A DNA stretch of 64,000 bases, taken from contig NZ_AQUR01000096.1 of NCBI RefSeq assembly GCF_000372525.1, positions 91,096 through 155,095 of the forward strand. The letters run 5' to 3'. This stretch comes from Cupriavidus neocaledonicus (GTDB lineage: Bacteria > Pseudomonadota > Gammaproteobacteria > Burkholderiales > Burkholderiaceae). Position 1 is the first letter of the stretch; every line of letters begins with the position of its first letter. Below the pieces are notes generated by a model. The model searched no databases, was not told the DNA's origin, and saw only the letters and a program-made list of their open reading frames with translations. Of this stretch, positions 37,785 to 50,410 are shown in pieces. A program made the translations under genes and the position numbers.

Positions 37785-38603
37785 ATGACTTTCACCGAGC
37801 AGCTTGCTGCCGCCTGGCAGCGCAACGATTCCCTCCTGTGCGTCGGGCTCGATCCTGATCCGCACAAGCTTCCTCTGTCCCTGACCGGGGCCGGCGGCGC
37901 CATCTTCTCGTTCTGCCGCGAGATCGTCGACGCCACCGCCGACCTGGTCTGCGCCTTCAAGCCTCAGATCGCCTACTTCCATTCGCAGCGCGCCGAAGAC
38001 CAGCTCGAGCAGCTGATCCACTATATCCATGATGCCCACCCCGGCATCCCGGTGATCCTCGACGCCAAGCGCGGCGACATCGGCTCGACCGCCGAGCACT
38101 ATGCACTGGAAGCCTTCGAGCGCTACAAGGCCGATGCGGTCACGGTCAGCCCGTACATGGGCTTCGACTCGATGCAGCCCTATCTCGCCTACCCGGGCCG
38201 CGGCGTGATCGTGCTGTGCCGCACCTCCAATCCGGGCGGTTCCGACGTGCAGTTCCTGCAGGTCGACGGCAAGCCGCTGTACCAGCTGGTGGCCGAGGCC
38301 GCGCGCGAGCGCTGGAACACCACCGGCCAGATGGGCCTGGTGGTCGGCGCGACCTTCCCCAACGAGATCGCGCGGGTGCGCCAGATCGTCGGCGACATGC
38401 CGCTGCTGATTCCCGGCATCGGCGCCCAGGGCGGCGATATCGAAGCCACGGTGAAGGCCGGGCGCACCGCCGACGGCACCGGCATGATGATCAACTCTTC
38501 GCGCGCCATCCTGTACGCCAGCCGCGAGAAAGACTTCGCCGCGGCCGCGCGCAACGTCGCGCTGCAGACGCGCGAGACCATCAACCGCTACCGCCACGGC
38601 TGA
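37785..38603 (+). CDS. pyrF: orotidine 5'-phosphate decarboxylase (type 2)
   Basis: 272 aa, the length of the type 2 subfamily. Last step of UMP synthesis. Catalytic array D93-x-K95-x-x-D98 in [18 protein letters not shown]; phosphate-loop [12 protein letters not shown] near residue 210. A TAAAAT -10-like box lies at 37648-37653. Closed by a strong bidirectional terminator shared with the convergent cinA-type gene. Confidence 0.97.
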   Translation: MTFTEQLAAAWQRNDSLLCVGLDPDPHKLPLSLTGAGGAIFSFCREIVDATADLVCAFKPQIAYFHSQRAEDQLEQLIHYIHDAHPGIPVILDAKRGDIGSTAEHYALEAFERYKADAVTVSPYMGFDSMQPYLAYPGRGVIVLCRTSNPGGSDVQFLQVDGKPLYQLVAEAARERWNTTGQMGLVVGATFPNEIARVRQIVGDMPLLIPGIGAQGGDIEATVKAGRTADGTGMMINSSRAILYASREKDFAAAARNVALQTRETINRYRHG

Positions 38604-38622
38604 CCGCCGCACGCGGAACGAT

Positions 38623-38652
38623 AAAAAAACCGCGCCTGCTGGCGCGGTTTTT
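38623..38652. terminator. bidirectional Rho-independent terminator
   Basis: A-run, ACCGCGCC-TGCT-GGCGCGGT, T-run. It lies between the convergent pyrF and pncC genes. Confidence 0.93.
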
Positions 38653-38681
38653 CGTTTGAGCGGCTTGCGGCGGCAGCGGCT

Positions 38682-39179
38682 TCAGGCCTCGTTGCGCAGC
38701 AACTCCACCAGGCCCCGCATCGCGTGCTCGGCCGCCTGGCGCCGGATCTGCGCGCGGTCGCCGGGAAAGCGCTGGGTTTCGACGATGGTGGTGATGCGGT
38801 TGCTCCAGCCAAAGCACACCATGCCCACGGGCTTTTCCGGCGTGCCGCCGTTGGGGCCGGCGACCCCGGTGATCGACAGCGAAACCTGCGCGCGGCTGTT
38901 CAGCAGCGCCCCTTCCGCCATCGCGCGCGCGACCTCTTCGCTGACCGCGCCGTGATCGCGGATCAGCTTGGCCGGCACCCCCAGCATGGTCGACTTGGCC
39001 TCGTTGGAATACGTGACGAAGCCGCGCTCGAACCAGCCCGACGAGCCCGACACGTCGGTAATGGCGGCGGCGACCAGGCCGCCGGTGCAGGATTCGGCGG
39101 TGGCCAGCATCAGGGATTTGTCGGCTAGGGCGACGCCGGCCTGGATGGCGAGCTGGTCGAGCAGGCGGCTGACGGACAT
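38682..39179 (-). CDS. pncC: CinA C-terminal-domain protein, nicotinamide-nucleotide amidohydrolase
   Basis: 165 aa, a stand-alone CinA C-terminal domain like E. coli PncC (YgaD), which deamidates NMN for NAD recycling. LMLATAESCTGGLVAAAITDVSGSSGWFERGFVTYSNEAK carries the catalytic Ser/Cys region, and SLSITGVAGPNGGTPEKPVGMVCFGW is the second conserved block. Followed by pgpA upstream in the same direction (pgpA-pncC order is typical). Confidence 0.93.
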   Translation of the reverse strand: MSVSRLLDQLAIQAGVALADKSLMLATAESCTGGLVAAAITDVSGSSGWFERGFVTYSNEAKSTMLGVPAKLIRDHGAVSEEVARAMAEGALLNSRAQVSLSITGVAGPNGGTPEKPVGMVCFGWSNRITTIVETQRFPGDRAQIRRQAAEHAMRGLVELLRNEA

Positions 39180-39224
39180 GATGGGTGCAAAGGTTGTGTT
39201 GGGAATCAGTCTGGCGTTGGCCGC

Positions 39225-39791
39225 TCAGAACGAGCGCCACAGGGCAAACACCAGCAGCGTGTAGAACGCCGCGAAGATGTCGTCGAACATCACGCCGAAG
39301 CCGCCGCGCAGGCCCGGGCCTTTCAAACTGCGGTCATAGTGGCCGATCGGCGCGGGCTTGGCGATATCGAACAGCCGGAACCACAGGAACGCGGCGAACT
39401 GCCCCCAGAAGCCGGTCGGCATGACAAAGGCCAGCACCAGCCAGAAGGCTACGATCTCGTCCCAGACCATGCTGCCGTGGTCGTGCACGCCCATGGCGCG
39501 CGCGGTGCGGGCGCACGCCCACAGGCCCAGAACGAAGCCGCCGGCGATGATCCACAGCCAGGCGGCGGGCTCGATCCACAGTGAAATCACCACGAACGAG
39601 AGCCAGGCGTAGAGCGTGCCGACGGTGCCGGGACCGACCGGAGACAGGCCCGAGCCGAAGCCGAAGGCGATCAGGTGCGCCGGATGCGCCAGCATGAAGC
39701 GCGCGCTCGGGCGCGTGACCTTGACGGTCTGGCCGGCTTCCAGGGTCAGGGCGGGGTCGCGCGGCGCGGCCCCGGGAGGGAAGGTGGGCAT
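39225..39791 (-). CDS. pgpA: phosphatidylglycerophosphatase A
   Basis: 188 aa from the ATG at 39791; a TTG one codon earlier is possible. Membrane enzyme that makes phosphatidylglycerol. Signature GSGLSPVGPGTVGTLYAW (about 46-63), then VWDEIVAFWLVL with the catalytic Asp/Glu, RLFDIAKPAPIGHYDRSLKGPGLRGGFGVMFDDIFAAF, and several hydrophobic helices. Conserved in the thiL-pgpA-pncC group. Confidence 0.95.
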   Translation of the reverse strand: MPTFPPGAAPRDPALTLEAGQTVKVTRPSARFMLAHPAHLIAFGFGSGLSPVGPGTVGTLYAWLSFVVISLWIEPAAWLWIIAGGFVLGLWACARTARAMGVHDHGSMVWDEIVAFWLVLAFVMPTGFWGQFAAFLWFRLFDIAKPAPIGHYDRSLKGPGLRGGFGVMFDDIFAAFYTLLVFALWRSF

Positions 39792-39916
39792 CAAAGTTGG
39801 CTCGTGTGATGCAGATACGGCTTATGGTTATGGCCGGCTTGCGCTGCGATGCGTGCGGGACTCCCTTGCCCGCGCAGGCGCCGATGCCGGCATCATGACA
39901 TGCCTGTGGCCGGGTG

Positions 39917-40897
39917 TCAGGGGGCAGCGAAATGGTCGAAGCTGGCGCCCTCGTAGCGGGTCGGGTTGCCGGCGCGGTCGACCAGCCGCAGGCCCGGCTC
40001 GGGCGTGATCGCGCCGACACGCGTCAGCGGCAGCGCCAGGCGCTCGCCGATTGCCGCAATGGCGTCGCGCTGGCCGGCCAGTGCGGTGAAACACAGTTCA
40101 TAGTCGTCACCGCCCGCCAGCACGCATTCGCGCTGGATAGCCTCGGGCTGGCCGGCCAGCACGGCCGAGCGGGGCAGGGCATCGACGTCGACCAGCGCGC
40201 CGACCTGCGAACGCGACAGGATATGGCCGAGATCGCCGACCAGGCCGTCGGAGATGTCCAGTGCCGCATGCGCCACGCCCCGCAGGGCCATGCCCAGCGC
40301 CACGCGCGGCGTGGGCGTGTCCATGCGCGGCCTCACCTGGCTGAATTCGGGTTCGGGCAGCAGCCATTCGCCGCGGCAGTCGCCCAGCGCCAGGCGCGCG
40401 TCGCCCAGGGTGCCGGAGATCCAGATATCGTCGCCGGCGCGGGCCGCGTCGCGGCGCAGCGCCGCGCGCAGCGGCACGTCGCCGAATACCGTCAGCGACA
40501 GCGTCAGCGGGCCGCGCGTGGTGTCGCCGCCCACCAGTTCGCAGCCATGTTCGTCGGCCAGCGCCAGCATGCCGCCCGCCAGTTCGGCGAGCCAATCGGG
40601 CTCGGCCTCCGGCAAGGCCAGCGCCAGCGTAAAGGCGCGCGGCTCGGCACCCATGGCGGCAAGGTCCGACAGGTTTACGGCCAGCGCCTTGTGGCCGAGC
40701 GCGCGCGGCGCCACGTCGGGGAAGAAATGGCGGCCGCTGACCAGCATGTCGGTGCTGATGGCGAGATGATGGCCGGGACGGCCCTCGATCAGTGCGCAGT
40801 CGTCGCCCACGCCGAGCGCAGCCTTGCGCACCGGCCGCGTGAAATAGCGGCGGATCAGGTCGAATTCGGAAAGCTGGGCGGGCTGGGCGTTGGGCAT
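39917..40897 (-). CDS. thiL: thiamine-monophosphate kinase
   Basis: 326 aa. Makes thiamine pyrophosphate from thiamine monophosphate and ATP. N-terminal SEFDLIRRYFTRP, GVGDDCALI metal-binding motif, STDMLVSGRHFF, NLSDLAAMGAEPRAFTLAL, and LVGGDTTRGPLTLSLTVFG, then DISDGLVGDLGHIL. Length standard. It is upstream of pgpA and pncC on the same strand. I see no thiamine riboswitch in the 390 bp before it. Confidence 0.96.
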   Translation of the reverse strand: MPNAQPAQLSEFDLIRRYFTRPVRKAALGVGDDCALIEGRPGHHLAISTDMLVSGRHFFPDVAPRALGHKALAVNLSDLAAMGAEPRAFTLALALPEAEPDWLAELAGGMLALADEHGCELVGGDTTRGPLTLSLTVFGDVPLRAALRRDAARAGDDIWISGTLGDARLALGDCRGEWLLPEPEFSQVRPRMDTPTPRVALGMALRGVAHAALDISDGLVGDLGHILSRSQVGALVDVDALPRSAVLAGQPEAIQRECVLAGGDDYELCFTALAGQRDAIAAIGERLALPLTRVGAITPEPGLRLVDRAGNPTRYEGASFDHFAAP

Positions 40898-41288
40898 GGA
40901 TCGACGACGTGCCCGAGACGGGCGGTGAAGTGACGGCGGGGTTTTGCAGCAGATCGGCGGGACATGCCCGTAAATCCAGCAGCGGCGCGGGCCTCAGCAT
41001 GAGTGCACGTCGCGCGTTTCAGCAAGATACTGCCGCGCATCACAGCCATGACCGCCATGCGCTGCGCCGCTTTGCCGGCTGGGCGCTACGCCTGCTGGTG
41101 TTGCCCGGGAGGATGGGGCATATTGTACCGAATCGCAAAGGTGCCCCAAGCAAAACGCTTATTGTGAAATAGTTTTTCACTATATAAAATGCTGGGTTCC
41201 AAAGGAAGAGAAGGGCGGACGCGTGGAGCCGGTCCGCCGATCGTCCCCGCCTTGTCAATGACGGCTCCACCGATTGGAAGATGCGCCG
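40898..41288. other. divergent intergenic region between thiL and maeB
   Basis: About 390 bp with no gene. The first 200 bp are ordinary GC-rich sequence; the part from 41110 to 41200 is AT-rich and carries the maeB promoter and operator described separately. Confidence 0.6.
41162..41190 (+). promoter_or_regulatory. maeB: maeB promoter with a palindromic operator in the spacer
   Basis: TTGTGA (41162-41167), 17-bp spacer, TAAAAT (41185-41190). The perfect inverted repeat GTGAAA-TAGTT-TTTCAC occupies 41164-41180, between the two boxes, where a bound repressor would block RNA polymerase. The TGAAA/TTTCA form resembles IclR-family boxes, but the protein is unknown. Confidence 0.55.
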
Positions 41289-43610
<2,322 letters not shown>

Positions 43611-43645
43611 GCCGATTGACCTGGCCCGGAGCGGGCCAAGGTACG

Positions 43646-43672
43646 AAAAGCCGGGTTCGCCCGGCTTTTTTT
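43646..43672 (+). terminator. maeB: Rho-independent terminator after maeB
   Basis: AAAAGCCGGG-TTCG-CCCGGCTTTT followed by more T. The UUCG tetraloop makes it especially stable. Confidence 0.95.
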
Positions 43673-43969
43673 ATCGCCTCGCAATGGTGGTTAGTATGCG
43701 CACACATACGCTTAACATATTGAAACAATTGAAGAAATTGCGCTGCGACAGGGGCGGGATTGATTAATTGCGTGCATGCGCGTAACCTTACGCCTTTGAT
43801 ACAGGCGCTCGCCATGAGCGCCCCGGTGCGGCCGGCATTCCTCGCGCGATGCTTCACGCAGCGCAGAGGGGCAGGCCAGGGTGGCCCGGCCAGATCGTCT
43901 ACCCAACCAGCGGCAGGCTCGATTTCCGGTTCAACCAAGACAAGCAACGTGGGTTTCCAAGTTTCTCCG
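43673..43969 (+). other. intergenic region upstream of the RNase/inhibitor pair
   Basis: About 300 bp. The first part is AT-rich and includes a GTATG-CGCACA-CATAC inverted repeat (43693-43708), a possible operator. The coding frame of the RNase runs open back to an ATG at 43760, but those residues do not look like a signal peptide, so I treat them as untranslated. Confidence 0.4.
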
Positions 43970-44359
43970 ATGCGGCAGGCAACGCGCATGCTGGCCCGGT
44001 CCCTGACCGGCGCGGCGCTGGTGCTGGCCCTGGCGCAGCCGACGCTGGCGCGCCAGGCGCAGACCGAAGGGCTGGGAACCATTGCAGTGCAGCAGTTGCC
44101 CAACGAAGCGCGGCAGACCCTGGAGCGCATCGAAGCCGGCGGCCCCTTCCCGTATGACAAGGACGGCTCGCGATTCGGCAACTACGAACGCATCCTGCCG
44201 CAAAGAGAACGCGGTTATTACCGCGAATACACGGTCAAGAGCGCCAGGAGCCGGAACCGGGGAGCCAAGCGGATCGTCTGCGGCGGGGAACAGCGCGCTG
44301 CCAACGATTGTTACTACACGGAAGACCACTACAACAGCTTCAAACGGATACTCAAATGA
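43970..44359 (+). CDS. secreted barnase-type guanyl-specific ribonuclease
   Basis: 129 aa from the ATG at 43970, chosen because it gives a clean signal peptide (MRQATRMLARSLTGAALVLALAQPTLA). An alternative ATG is at 43988. The mature part is a microbial N1/T1-type RNase: FPYDKDGSRFGNYERILP with the general base E73, YYREYTV with R85, and ANDCYYTEDHYNSF with the general acid H120. C104 and C114 could form a disulfide. The gene overlaps a barstar-like inhibitor by 4 bp (ATGA), as expected for a toxic nuclease and its antidote. Confidence 0.88.
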   Translation: MRQATRMLARSLTGAALVLALAQPTLARQAQTEGLGTIAVQQLPNEARQTLERIEAGGPFPYDKDGSRFGNYERILPQRERGYYREYTVKSARSRNRGAKRIVCGGEQRAANDCYYTEDHYNSFKRILK

Positions 44360-44973
44360 TGACTGACATTTTCGGACTGGGCGACGCCCTTGCCGCCCGC
44401 GAAGAGCGCGGCGCCGGAGATGGCTGGCAGCGGGCTCAGCAGCAGGCCCAGAACCTATACGACAACGTGCTGATGATGCCGAGCCAGGAGCTCATGCAAA
44501 AACTCCCGCCCGCGACCGCGCCCGTGGCCATGCCCGCCGGTCCCGGTTGGAACGACGGCACCAGCGAGGGGGCCATGAACCTGTTCAAGACGGTGCGCCC
44601 GAACATCGTCCAGTCGATCCGCGCCTTCCGCGTGCCGGAACTGGCCCAGGCCGCGGCCGATCTCGGCCAGCATTTCCTCTATGCCAATTGCGCGCATTGC
44701 GCGAGCAAGGCGGAGATCCTGGAAACGATCGCCACCTCGTTCACCTTTCCCAAGCATTTCGGCAAGAATTTCGACGCGCTGGCCGACTGCCTGACCGACA
44801 TGATCTACAAGGCCGGCCCGCAGCCGGGTTTCGTGATCGTGCTGGAGGGCCTGCCGATCGCGCAGAAGTTCGACAAGGAAGCGCGCGAAGTGCTGCTCGA
44901 CGTGTTCCGCGACGCCGCCGAGTTCTGGGGCGAGCGCAAGGTGCAGTTCCGCGTGTTCTATTCGTTCGCCTGA
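44356..44973 (+). CDS. barstar-family RNase inhibitor with N-terminal extension
   Basis: 205 aa. The C-terminal 100 residues match barstar: FPKHFGKNFDALADCLTDMI keeps the Gly-Asn-Asp-Ala-Leu-x-Asp-Cys pattern (D140 and D144 correspond to barstar D35 and D39, which plug the barnase active site), then FVIVLEGL and LLDVFRDAAEFWGERKVQFRVFYS. Classical barstar is 90 aa; here about 100 extra residues precede it, including a C112-x2-C115 pair at the join. The extension has no recognised domain. Start overlaps the RNase stop. A second ATG is one codon in. Confidence 0.88.
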   Translation: MMTDIFGLGDALAAREERGAGDGWQRAQQQAQNLYDNVLMMPSQELMQKLPPATAPVAMPAGPGWNDGTSEGAMNLFKTVRPNIVQSIRAFRVPELAQAAADLGQHFLYANCAHCASKAEILETIATSFTFPKHFGKNFDALADCLTDMIYKAGPQPGFVIVLEGLPIAQKFDKEAREVLLDVFRDAAEFWGERKVQFRVFYSFA

Positions 44974-45002
44974 GCGCGCCGGCTGCCGTGCCGCGGCATA
45001 CC

Positions 45003-45036
45003 AAGCAAAAAGCCCGCTGATGCGGGCTTTTTGCTT
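45003..45036. terminator. bidirectional Rho-independent terminator
   Basis: AAGCAAAAAGCCCGC-TGAT-GCGGGCTTTTTGCTT, a perfect 15-bp stem. It separates the barstar gene from the convergent YidB-like gene. Confidence 0.94.
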
Positions 45037-45056
45037 GTCAGCGCCAGGTGCGGCGC

Positions 45057-45674
45057 CTATTCCTGCGCCGGCACATGGCCATGCGGCGTGAGCCGGTCGA
45101 TCAGTTCCGGCAGGCCTTCGCTCAGCTGCGCCGCGACGTCGTCCTGCGACATGCCGGTGCTCTGCGCCAGCGACTGCAGCGCGCCGGTGTCGTTCAGCGC
45201 ATCGCTCAATGCCGACGGCGTGACCGGCTGGTTGGGGCCGCTGCTGATCCATGAGTCGACCTGTTCGCCGAGCCCGGCCTGCGCCAGGATCTGCTGCAGC
45301 GCGCCGATGCCGCCCGCGGCCGCGCCGAGCGCCTGGCTGTTGGCCGGCGCGCCGCCCTGGCCGCCCAGCAGGCCGCCGAGCAGCGAGCCCAGGTCGAGCC
45401 CGCCCGTAGCGCCGCCCGGCGCGGTGCCGGCGCCGCCGCCGAGCATGCCGCCCAGCAGCCCGCCGAGGCTGCCCAGCCCGCCCAGCCCATCATCGGCCGC
45501 GGGCGCGTCGCCGGCGGCATCGCTGCCTTGCGCGCGCCGGCGCATGGCCAGCGTTGCCAGCAGGCCCAGCGCCATCATCAGCTTGGGGTCGAGCCCGCCG
45601 GCCTGGCCGTTCTCTGCGCGCGCGCCGCCGAGCTGCCCGAGCACACCGCCCAGCACGCTATCGACTAGTCCCAT
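45057..45674 (-). CDS. YidB/DUF937-family protein
   Basis: 205 aa. N-terminal MGLVDSVLGGVLGQLGG, then a Gly/Leu-rich middle (LGGLGSLGGLLGGMLGGGAG, about 64-115), and a C-terminal helical domain (LQQILAQAGLGEQVDSWISSGPNQPVTPSALSDAL, then STGMSQDDVAAQLSEGLPELIDRLTPHGHVP) characteristic of YidB/DUF937. The function of the family is unknown. GGAG lies close upstream of the ATG. Confidence 0.9.
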   Translation of the reverse strand: MGLVDSVLGGVLGQLGGARAENGQAGGLDPKLMMALGLLATLAMRRRAQGSDAAGDAPAADDGLGGLGSLGGLLGGMLGGGAGTAPGGATGGLDLGSLLGGLLGGQGGAPANSQALGAAAGGIGALQQILAQAGLGEQVDSWISSGPNQPVTPSALSDALNDTGALQSLAQSTGMSQDDVAAQLSEGLPELIDRLTPHGHVPAQE

Positions 45675-45732
45675 GGTCGACTCCTTTCAGTCAGGGGTTG
45701 CAAGGTGACACCGGGCCGGGGCGGCCCTGTCG

Positions 45733-46494
45733 TCAGAATCCGCCCAGCAAGGCGTTCAGGGTTGCCAGGCACGCGAGCCCGGCGGTTTCCGTGCGCAGGA
45801 TGCGCGGGCCGAGCGACACGCCGGTGAACCCCGCCTGCAGCGCGGCCTGTTCTTCTTCGGGGGCCAGCCCGCCTTCGGGGCCGATCAGCAGAGTGACGCC
45901 ATCGGCCAGCAAGGCCTCGCGTCGTTCTGCCACCAGCGCCGGCAGCGCTTGCGCGGCACGCGGCGACACCAGCAGCCTGGTGCCGCCGTTGGCGGACCGG
46001 TCTGCGCGCGCCAGCCACGTATCCAAGTTAGTGACCTCCGCCACTGCCGGCAAACGATTTCGGCCGCATTGCTCGCAGGCGGCCTGGACCAGCGCCTGCC
46101 AGTGCGCCTGGCGCTTCTGCGCGCGCTCGCCGGACAGGCGCACCACCGAGCGGCTGGCCTGCAGCGGCTGGATCGCCGCGACGCCAAGTTCGACGGCTTT
46201 CTCGATCAGCCAGTCCATCTTGTCGCCGCCGGCCAGGCCCTGTGCCAGCGTAACGCGGAAGGGCGGCTCGGCCTCGGCGGCGTCGTGCGCGCCGATGCGC
46301 GCCAGCGCGTGGCGCTTGCCGAGTTCGACCAGCGTGGCGGCGTGGCTGCCGCCGCGGCCGTCGAACAGGGTGATGGCGTCGCCCGGCGCCAGGCGCAGCA
46401 CCTGCGCGTGGCGCACCACCGGCTCGGGCAGCGGGAAATCGGACTCGGCGGCCAGTACGGTGTCGGTGCCGCCGACAAAAAATCGTGGCGCCAT
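45733..46494 (-). CDS. rsmE: 16S rRNA (uracil1498-N3)-methyltransferase
   Basis: 253 aa from the ATG at 46494; the frame is open further upstream but the RsmE start MAPRFFVGG is clear. PUA-like N-terminal domain (HAQVLRLAPGDAITLFDGRGG) and a SPOUT knot domain with VTLLIGPEGGLAPEEEQAALQAGF and LGPRILRTETAGLACLATLNALLG, the SAM pocket. Its start overlaps the stop of the VOC gene (ATGA). Confidence 0.96.
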   Translation of the reverse strand: MAPRFFVGGTDTVLAAESDFPLPEPVVRHAQVLRLAPGDAITLFDGRGGSHAATLVELGKRHALARIGAHDAAEAEPPFRVTLAQGLAGGDKMDWLIEKAVELGVAAIQPLQASRSVVRLSGERAQKRQAHWQALVQAACEQCGRNRLPAVAEVTNLDTWLARADRSANGGTRLLVSPRAAQALPALVAERREALLADGVTLLIGPEGGLAPEEEQAALQAGFTGVSLGPRILRTETAGLACLATLNALLGGF

Positions 46495-46946
46495 CAGCTT
46501 TCCTGGCTTGCCTGGCCTGCCTGGCCTGCCTGGTTGGCCTGGGCCAGCGGCTTGCCGAAGCCCCAGCGGTAGCCGTCGGGATCCTCGACCATGCAGTAGC
46601 GGTCGCCCCAGAACTGGTCGGCCGGCGCCATCAGGCTGACCGCGCCGGCATCGACCGCGCGCTGGTGCATGGCGTCGACATCGTCGCAATAGACATAGAA
46701 GGTCTGCGGGCACTCGACGCCCAGCGAGCGCGGCGTGCGCGCGGTGCTGCCCCACGCGCCCTCGGGCGCGAACATCACCACCAGTTGGCCCTGGTAGTGC
46801 ATCTCGGCGTGGGTGGGAACGCCGTTCTCGTCGACCACGTTGCCGGGGGTGAAGCCGAAGGCGCGGCCATAGAAATCCAGCGCGGCGCGGCCATTGGCGA
46901 CGGTCAGGTAGGGGGTGAGCCAGGGGGTGTTGGCCGGTCTGGTCAT
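46494..46946 (-). CDS. VOC/glyoxalase-fold protein (PhnB-like)
   Basis: 150 aa from the ATG at 46946 (MTRPANTPWLTPYLTVANGRAALDFYGRAFGF). Two beta-alpha-beta-beta-beta repeats; HAEMHYQGQLVVMFAPEG and FWGDRYCMVEDPDGYRWGF match the PhnB/YcgJ-type branch whose metal role is often lost. It ends in an unusual Gln/Ala/Gly repeat tail (QANQAGQAGQASQES). Function unknown. Confidence 0.88.
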   Translation of the reverse strand: MTRPANTPWLTPYLTVANGRAALDFYGRAFGFTPGNVVDENGVPTHAEMHYQGQLVVMFAPEGAWGSTARTPRSLGVECPQTFYVYCDDVDAMHQRAVDAGAVSLMAPADQFWGDRYCMVEDPDGYRWGFGKPLAQANQAGQAGQASQES

Positions 46947-47198
46947 GATCGTCTCCTGATTGCGGGAAACCCGGCGCGGCGGCGTGCCGCGCGGTGCGAG
47001 AGTGCATCTTACGCGTGCCGCGCTAGGCTGTCGAAGTGCCGCGCGGCCGCGCGGGCAGCGGCGCCGGGGTGAAGCATCAGGCATGCCGGGGCCCGGATGG
47101 TTCCCATTGCGGCATGCGGCGGCGCGGGCGGCCTGCGATGATCGCCCGGACTCGGCCGGCGGGGCGTCCGGGAGTCCGGAAAACCCCCTAGCTTCTGC

Positions 47199-47204
47199 TA
47201 AAAT
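47199..47204 (+). promoter_or_regulatory. tkt: candidate -10 box of tkt
   Basis: TAAAAT followed by TGCGG, in the only AT-rich spot of the 300-bp gap before tkt. No good -35 is visible, so the promoter may need an activator. The rest of 46947-47246 holds no gene. Confidence 0.4.
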
Positions 47205-47246
47205 TGCGGTTTTCCTGCCGCCAAGGCTTACGCCGAATCCGCCCGC

Positions 47247-49280
47247 ATGTCCGCCCTTGCCCATCCCGCCACAAGTCCTTTTGCTTCCCAGCCCGCCAAG
47301 CTGATGGCCGATGCCATCCGCGTGCTTGCCATGGACGCCGTCCAGCAGGCCAATTCCGGCCACCCCGGTGCGCCGATGGGCATGGCAGACATCGCCGTGG
47401 CGCTGTGGGGCCGGCACCTGAAGCACAACCCGAGCAACCCGCAGTGGGCCGACCGCGATCGCTTCGTGCTGTCCAACGGCCACGGCTCGATGCTGATCTA
47501 CGCGCTGCTGCACCTGACCGGCTATGACCTGCCGATCGAAGAGCTGAAGAACTTCCGCCAGCTGCACAGCAAGACCGCCGGCCACCCGGAATACGGCATC
47601 ACCCCGGGCGTGGAAACCACCACCGGCCCGCTCGGCCAGGGCATCACCAACGCGGTCGGCATGGCGCTGGCTGAACGCCTGCTGGGCGAGGAATTCAACC
47701 GCCCGGGCTTCGACATCGTCGACCACTACACCTATGTGTTCCTGGGCGACGGTTGCCTGATGGAAGGCATCTCGCACGAGGCCTGCTCGCTGGCCGGCAC
47801 GCTCAAGCTGAACAAGCTGATTGCGCTGTGGGATGACAACGGCATCTCGATCGACGGCGACGTGGTGCACTGGTTCAACGACGACACGCCGAAGCGCTTC
47901 GAAGCCTACGGCTGGAACGTGATCCGCGGCATCGACGGCCACGACGTCACCGCCGTGGACCTGGCAATTTCGCAGGCCAAGGCCAGCGACAAGCCCACCC
48001 TGATCTGCTGCCGCACCAAGATCGGCAAGGGCGCGCCCAACAAGGAAGGCGGCCACGACGTGCACGGCGCCCCGCTGGGCGGCGCCGAGGTACTGGCCAC
48101 GCGCGAGGCACTGGGCTGGGCCCACGCCCCGTTCGAAGTGCCGGCCGAGGTCTACGACGCCTGGGACGCCAAGGCCAACGGCCAGGCGCTGGAGCGTGCC
48201 TGGAACGCGCTGTTCGAATCGTATGCCGAGCGCCACCCGTACGAGGCCGGCGAATTCACCCGCCGCATGAAGGGCGAACTGCCTGGCGCGTTCGACGCTG
48301 CCGTCGAAGCCTTCATCGCCAAGTGCGAGGAAAAAGCCGAGACCATCGCCACCCGCAAGGCCAGCCAGAACACCATCGAAGCCTTCGGACCGGTGCTGCC
48401 CGAGTTCCTCGGGGGCTCGGCCGACCTGACCGGCTCGAACCTGACCAACTGGTCGGGCAGCAAGGCCGTGCGCGTCGATGCCTGGGGCAACCACATCAAC
48501 TACGGCGTGCGCGAGTTCGGCATGAGCGCGATCATGAACGGCATCACGCTGCATGGCGGTTACATTCCCTACGGCGCGACCTTCCTGACGTTCTCGGACT
48601 ACAGCCGCAATGCGCTGCGCATGGCGGCGCTGATGAAGATCCGCTCGCTGTTCGTGTTCACCCATGACTCGATCGGCCTGGGCGAAGACGGCCCGACGCA
48701 CCAGTCGATCGAGCACGTCGCCAGCCTGCGCCTGATCCCCAACATGGACGTCTGGCGTACCGCCGACACCACCGAGACCGCCGTGGCCTGGGCCGAGGCG
48801 ATCCGCCGCGAGAACGGCCCCAGCTGCCTGATCTTCAGCCGCCAGAACCTGCCGTTCCAGCAGCGCGACGACGCCACCCGCGCCAATATCGCGCGCGGCG
48901 GCTACGTGCTGCGCGACAGCGTCAACACCAGCACCGGCCGCCCGGACGCCGTGATCCTGGCCACCGGTTCCGAAGTGGGCCTGGCCGTCGGTGCCGCCGA
49001 TGCACTGGCCGCCGAAGGCGTGCACGTGCGCGTGGTGTCGGTTCCCGCGACCACCGTGTTCGACAAGCAGGACACCGCCTACAAGGCCAGCGTGCTGCCG
49101 GCCGGTGTGCCGCGCGTGGCGGTCGAGGCCGGCGTGACGGACTTCTGGTGGAAGTACCAGGTCCAGGCGGTGGTGGGCATCGACACCTTTGGTGAATCGG
49201 CCCCGGCCGGCGTGCTGTTCAAGCACTTCGGCTTTACCGTCGAGAACGTGGTCCGTACGGTGAAGGACACCCTTATCTAA
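47247..49280 (+). CDS. tkt: transketolase
   Basis: 677 aa. Thiamine-pyrophosphate enzyme that moves two-carbon units between sugar phosphates in the pentose-phosphate and Calvin pathways. [18 protein letters not shown] near the N-terminus, TPP motif [32 protein letters not shown], and [21 protein letters not shown] with the catalytic His. Followed 81 bp later by gap, so the two are probably an operon. Confidence 0.97.
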   Translation: MSALAHPATSPFASQPAKLMADAIRVLAMDAVQQANSGHPGAPMGMADIAVALWGRHLKHNPSNPQWADRDRFVLSNGHGSMLIYALLHLTGYDLPIEELKNFRQLHSKTAGHPEYGITPGVETTTGPLGQGITNAVGMALAERLLGEEFNRPGFDIVDHYTYVFLGDGCLMEGISHEACSLAGTLKLNKLIALWDDNGISIDGDVVHWFNDDTPKRFEAYGWNVIRGIDGHDVTAVDLAISQAKASDKPTLICCRTKIGKGAPNKEGGHDVHGAPLGGAEVLATREALGWAHAPFEVPAEVYDAWDAKANGQALERAWNALFESYAERHPYEAGEFTRRMKGELPGAFDAAVEAFIAKCEEKAETIATRKASQNTIEAFGPVLPEFLGGSADLTGSNLTNWSGSKAVRVDAWGNHINYGVREFGMSAIMNGITLHGGYIPYGATFLTFSDYSRNALRMAALMKIRSLFVFTHDSIGLGEDGPTHQSIEHVASLRLIPNMDVWRTADTTETAVAWAEAIRRENGPSCLIFSRQNLPFQQRDDATRANIARGGYVLRDSVNTSTGRPDAVILATGSEVGLAVGAADALAAEGVHVRVVSVPATTVFDKQDTAYKASVLPAGVPRVAVEAGVTDFWWKYQVQAVVGIDTFGESAPAGVLFKHFGFTVENVVRTVKDTLI

Positions 49281-50360
<1,080 letters not shown>

Positions 50361-50381
50361 TCCGCGCCTTCCGCGCCCAGG

Positions 50382-50410
50382 AAAACGCGCCCGCGGGCGC
50401 GTTTTTCTTT
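50382..50410 (+). terminator. gapA: Rho-independent terminator after gapA
   Basis: AAAACGCGCCCG/CGGGCGCGTTTT is a perfect 24-bp palindrome followed by T-rich sequence. Confidence 0.85.

Noticed and set aside
40898..41288. Thiamine riboswitch before thiL
   Set aside because: I could not find the conserved CUGAGA and related thiamine-box elements; nothing but ordinary GC-rich sequence lies before the thiL start.
46494..49226. Very long minus-strand frame covering tkt
   Set aside because: Only its last 150 codons (the VOC protein) are real. The rest mirrors transketolase codons and has no family features.
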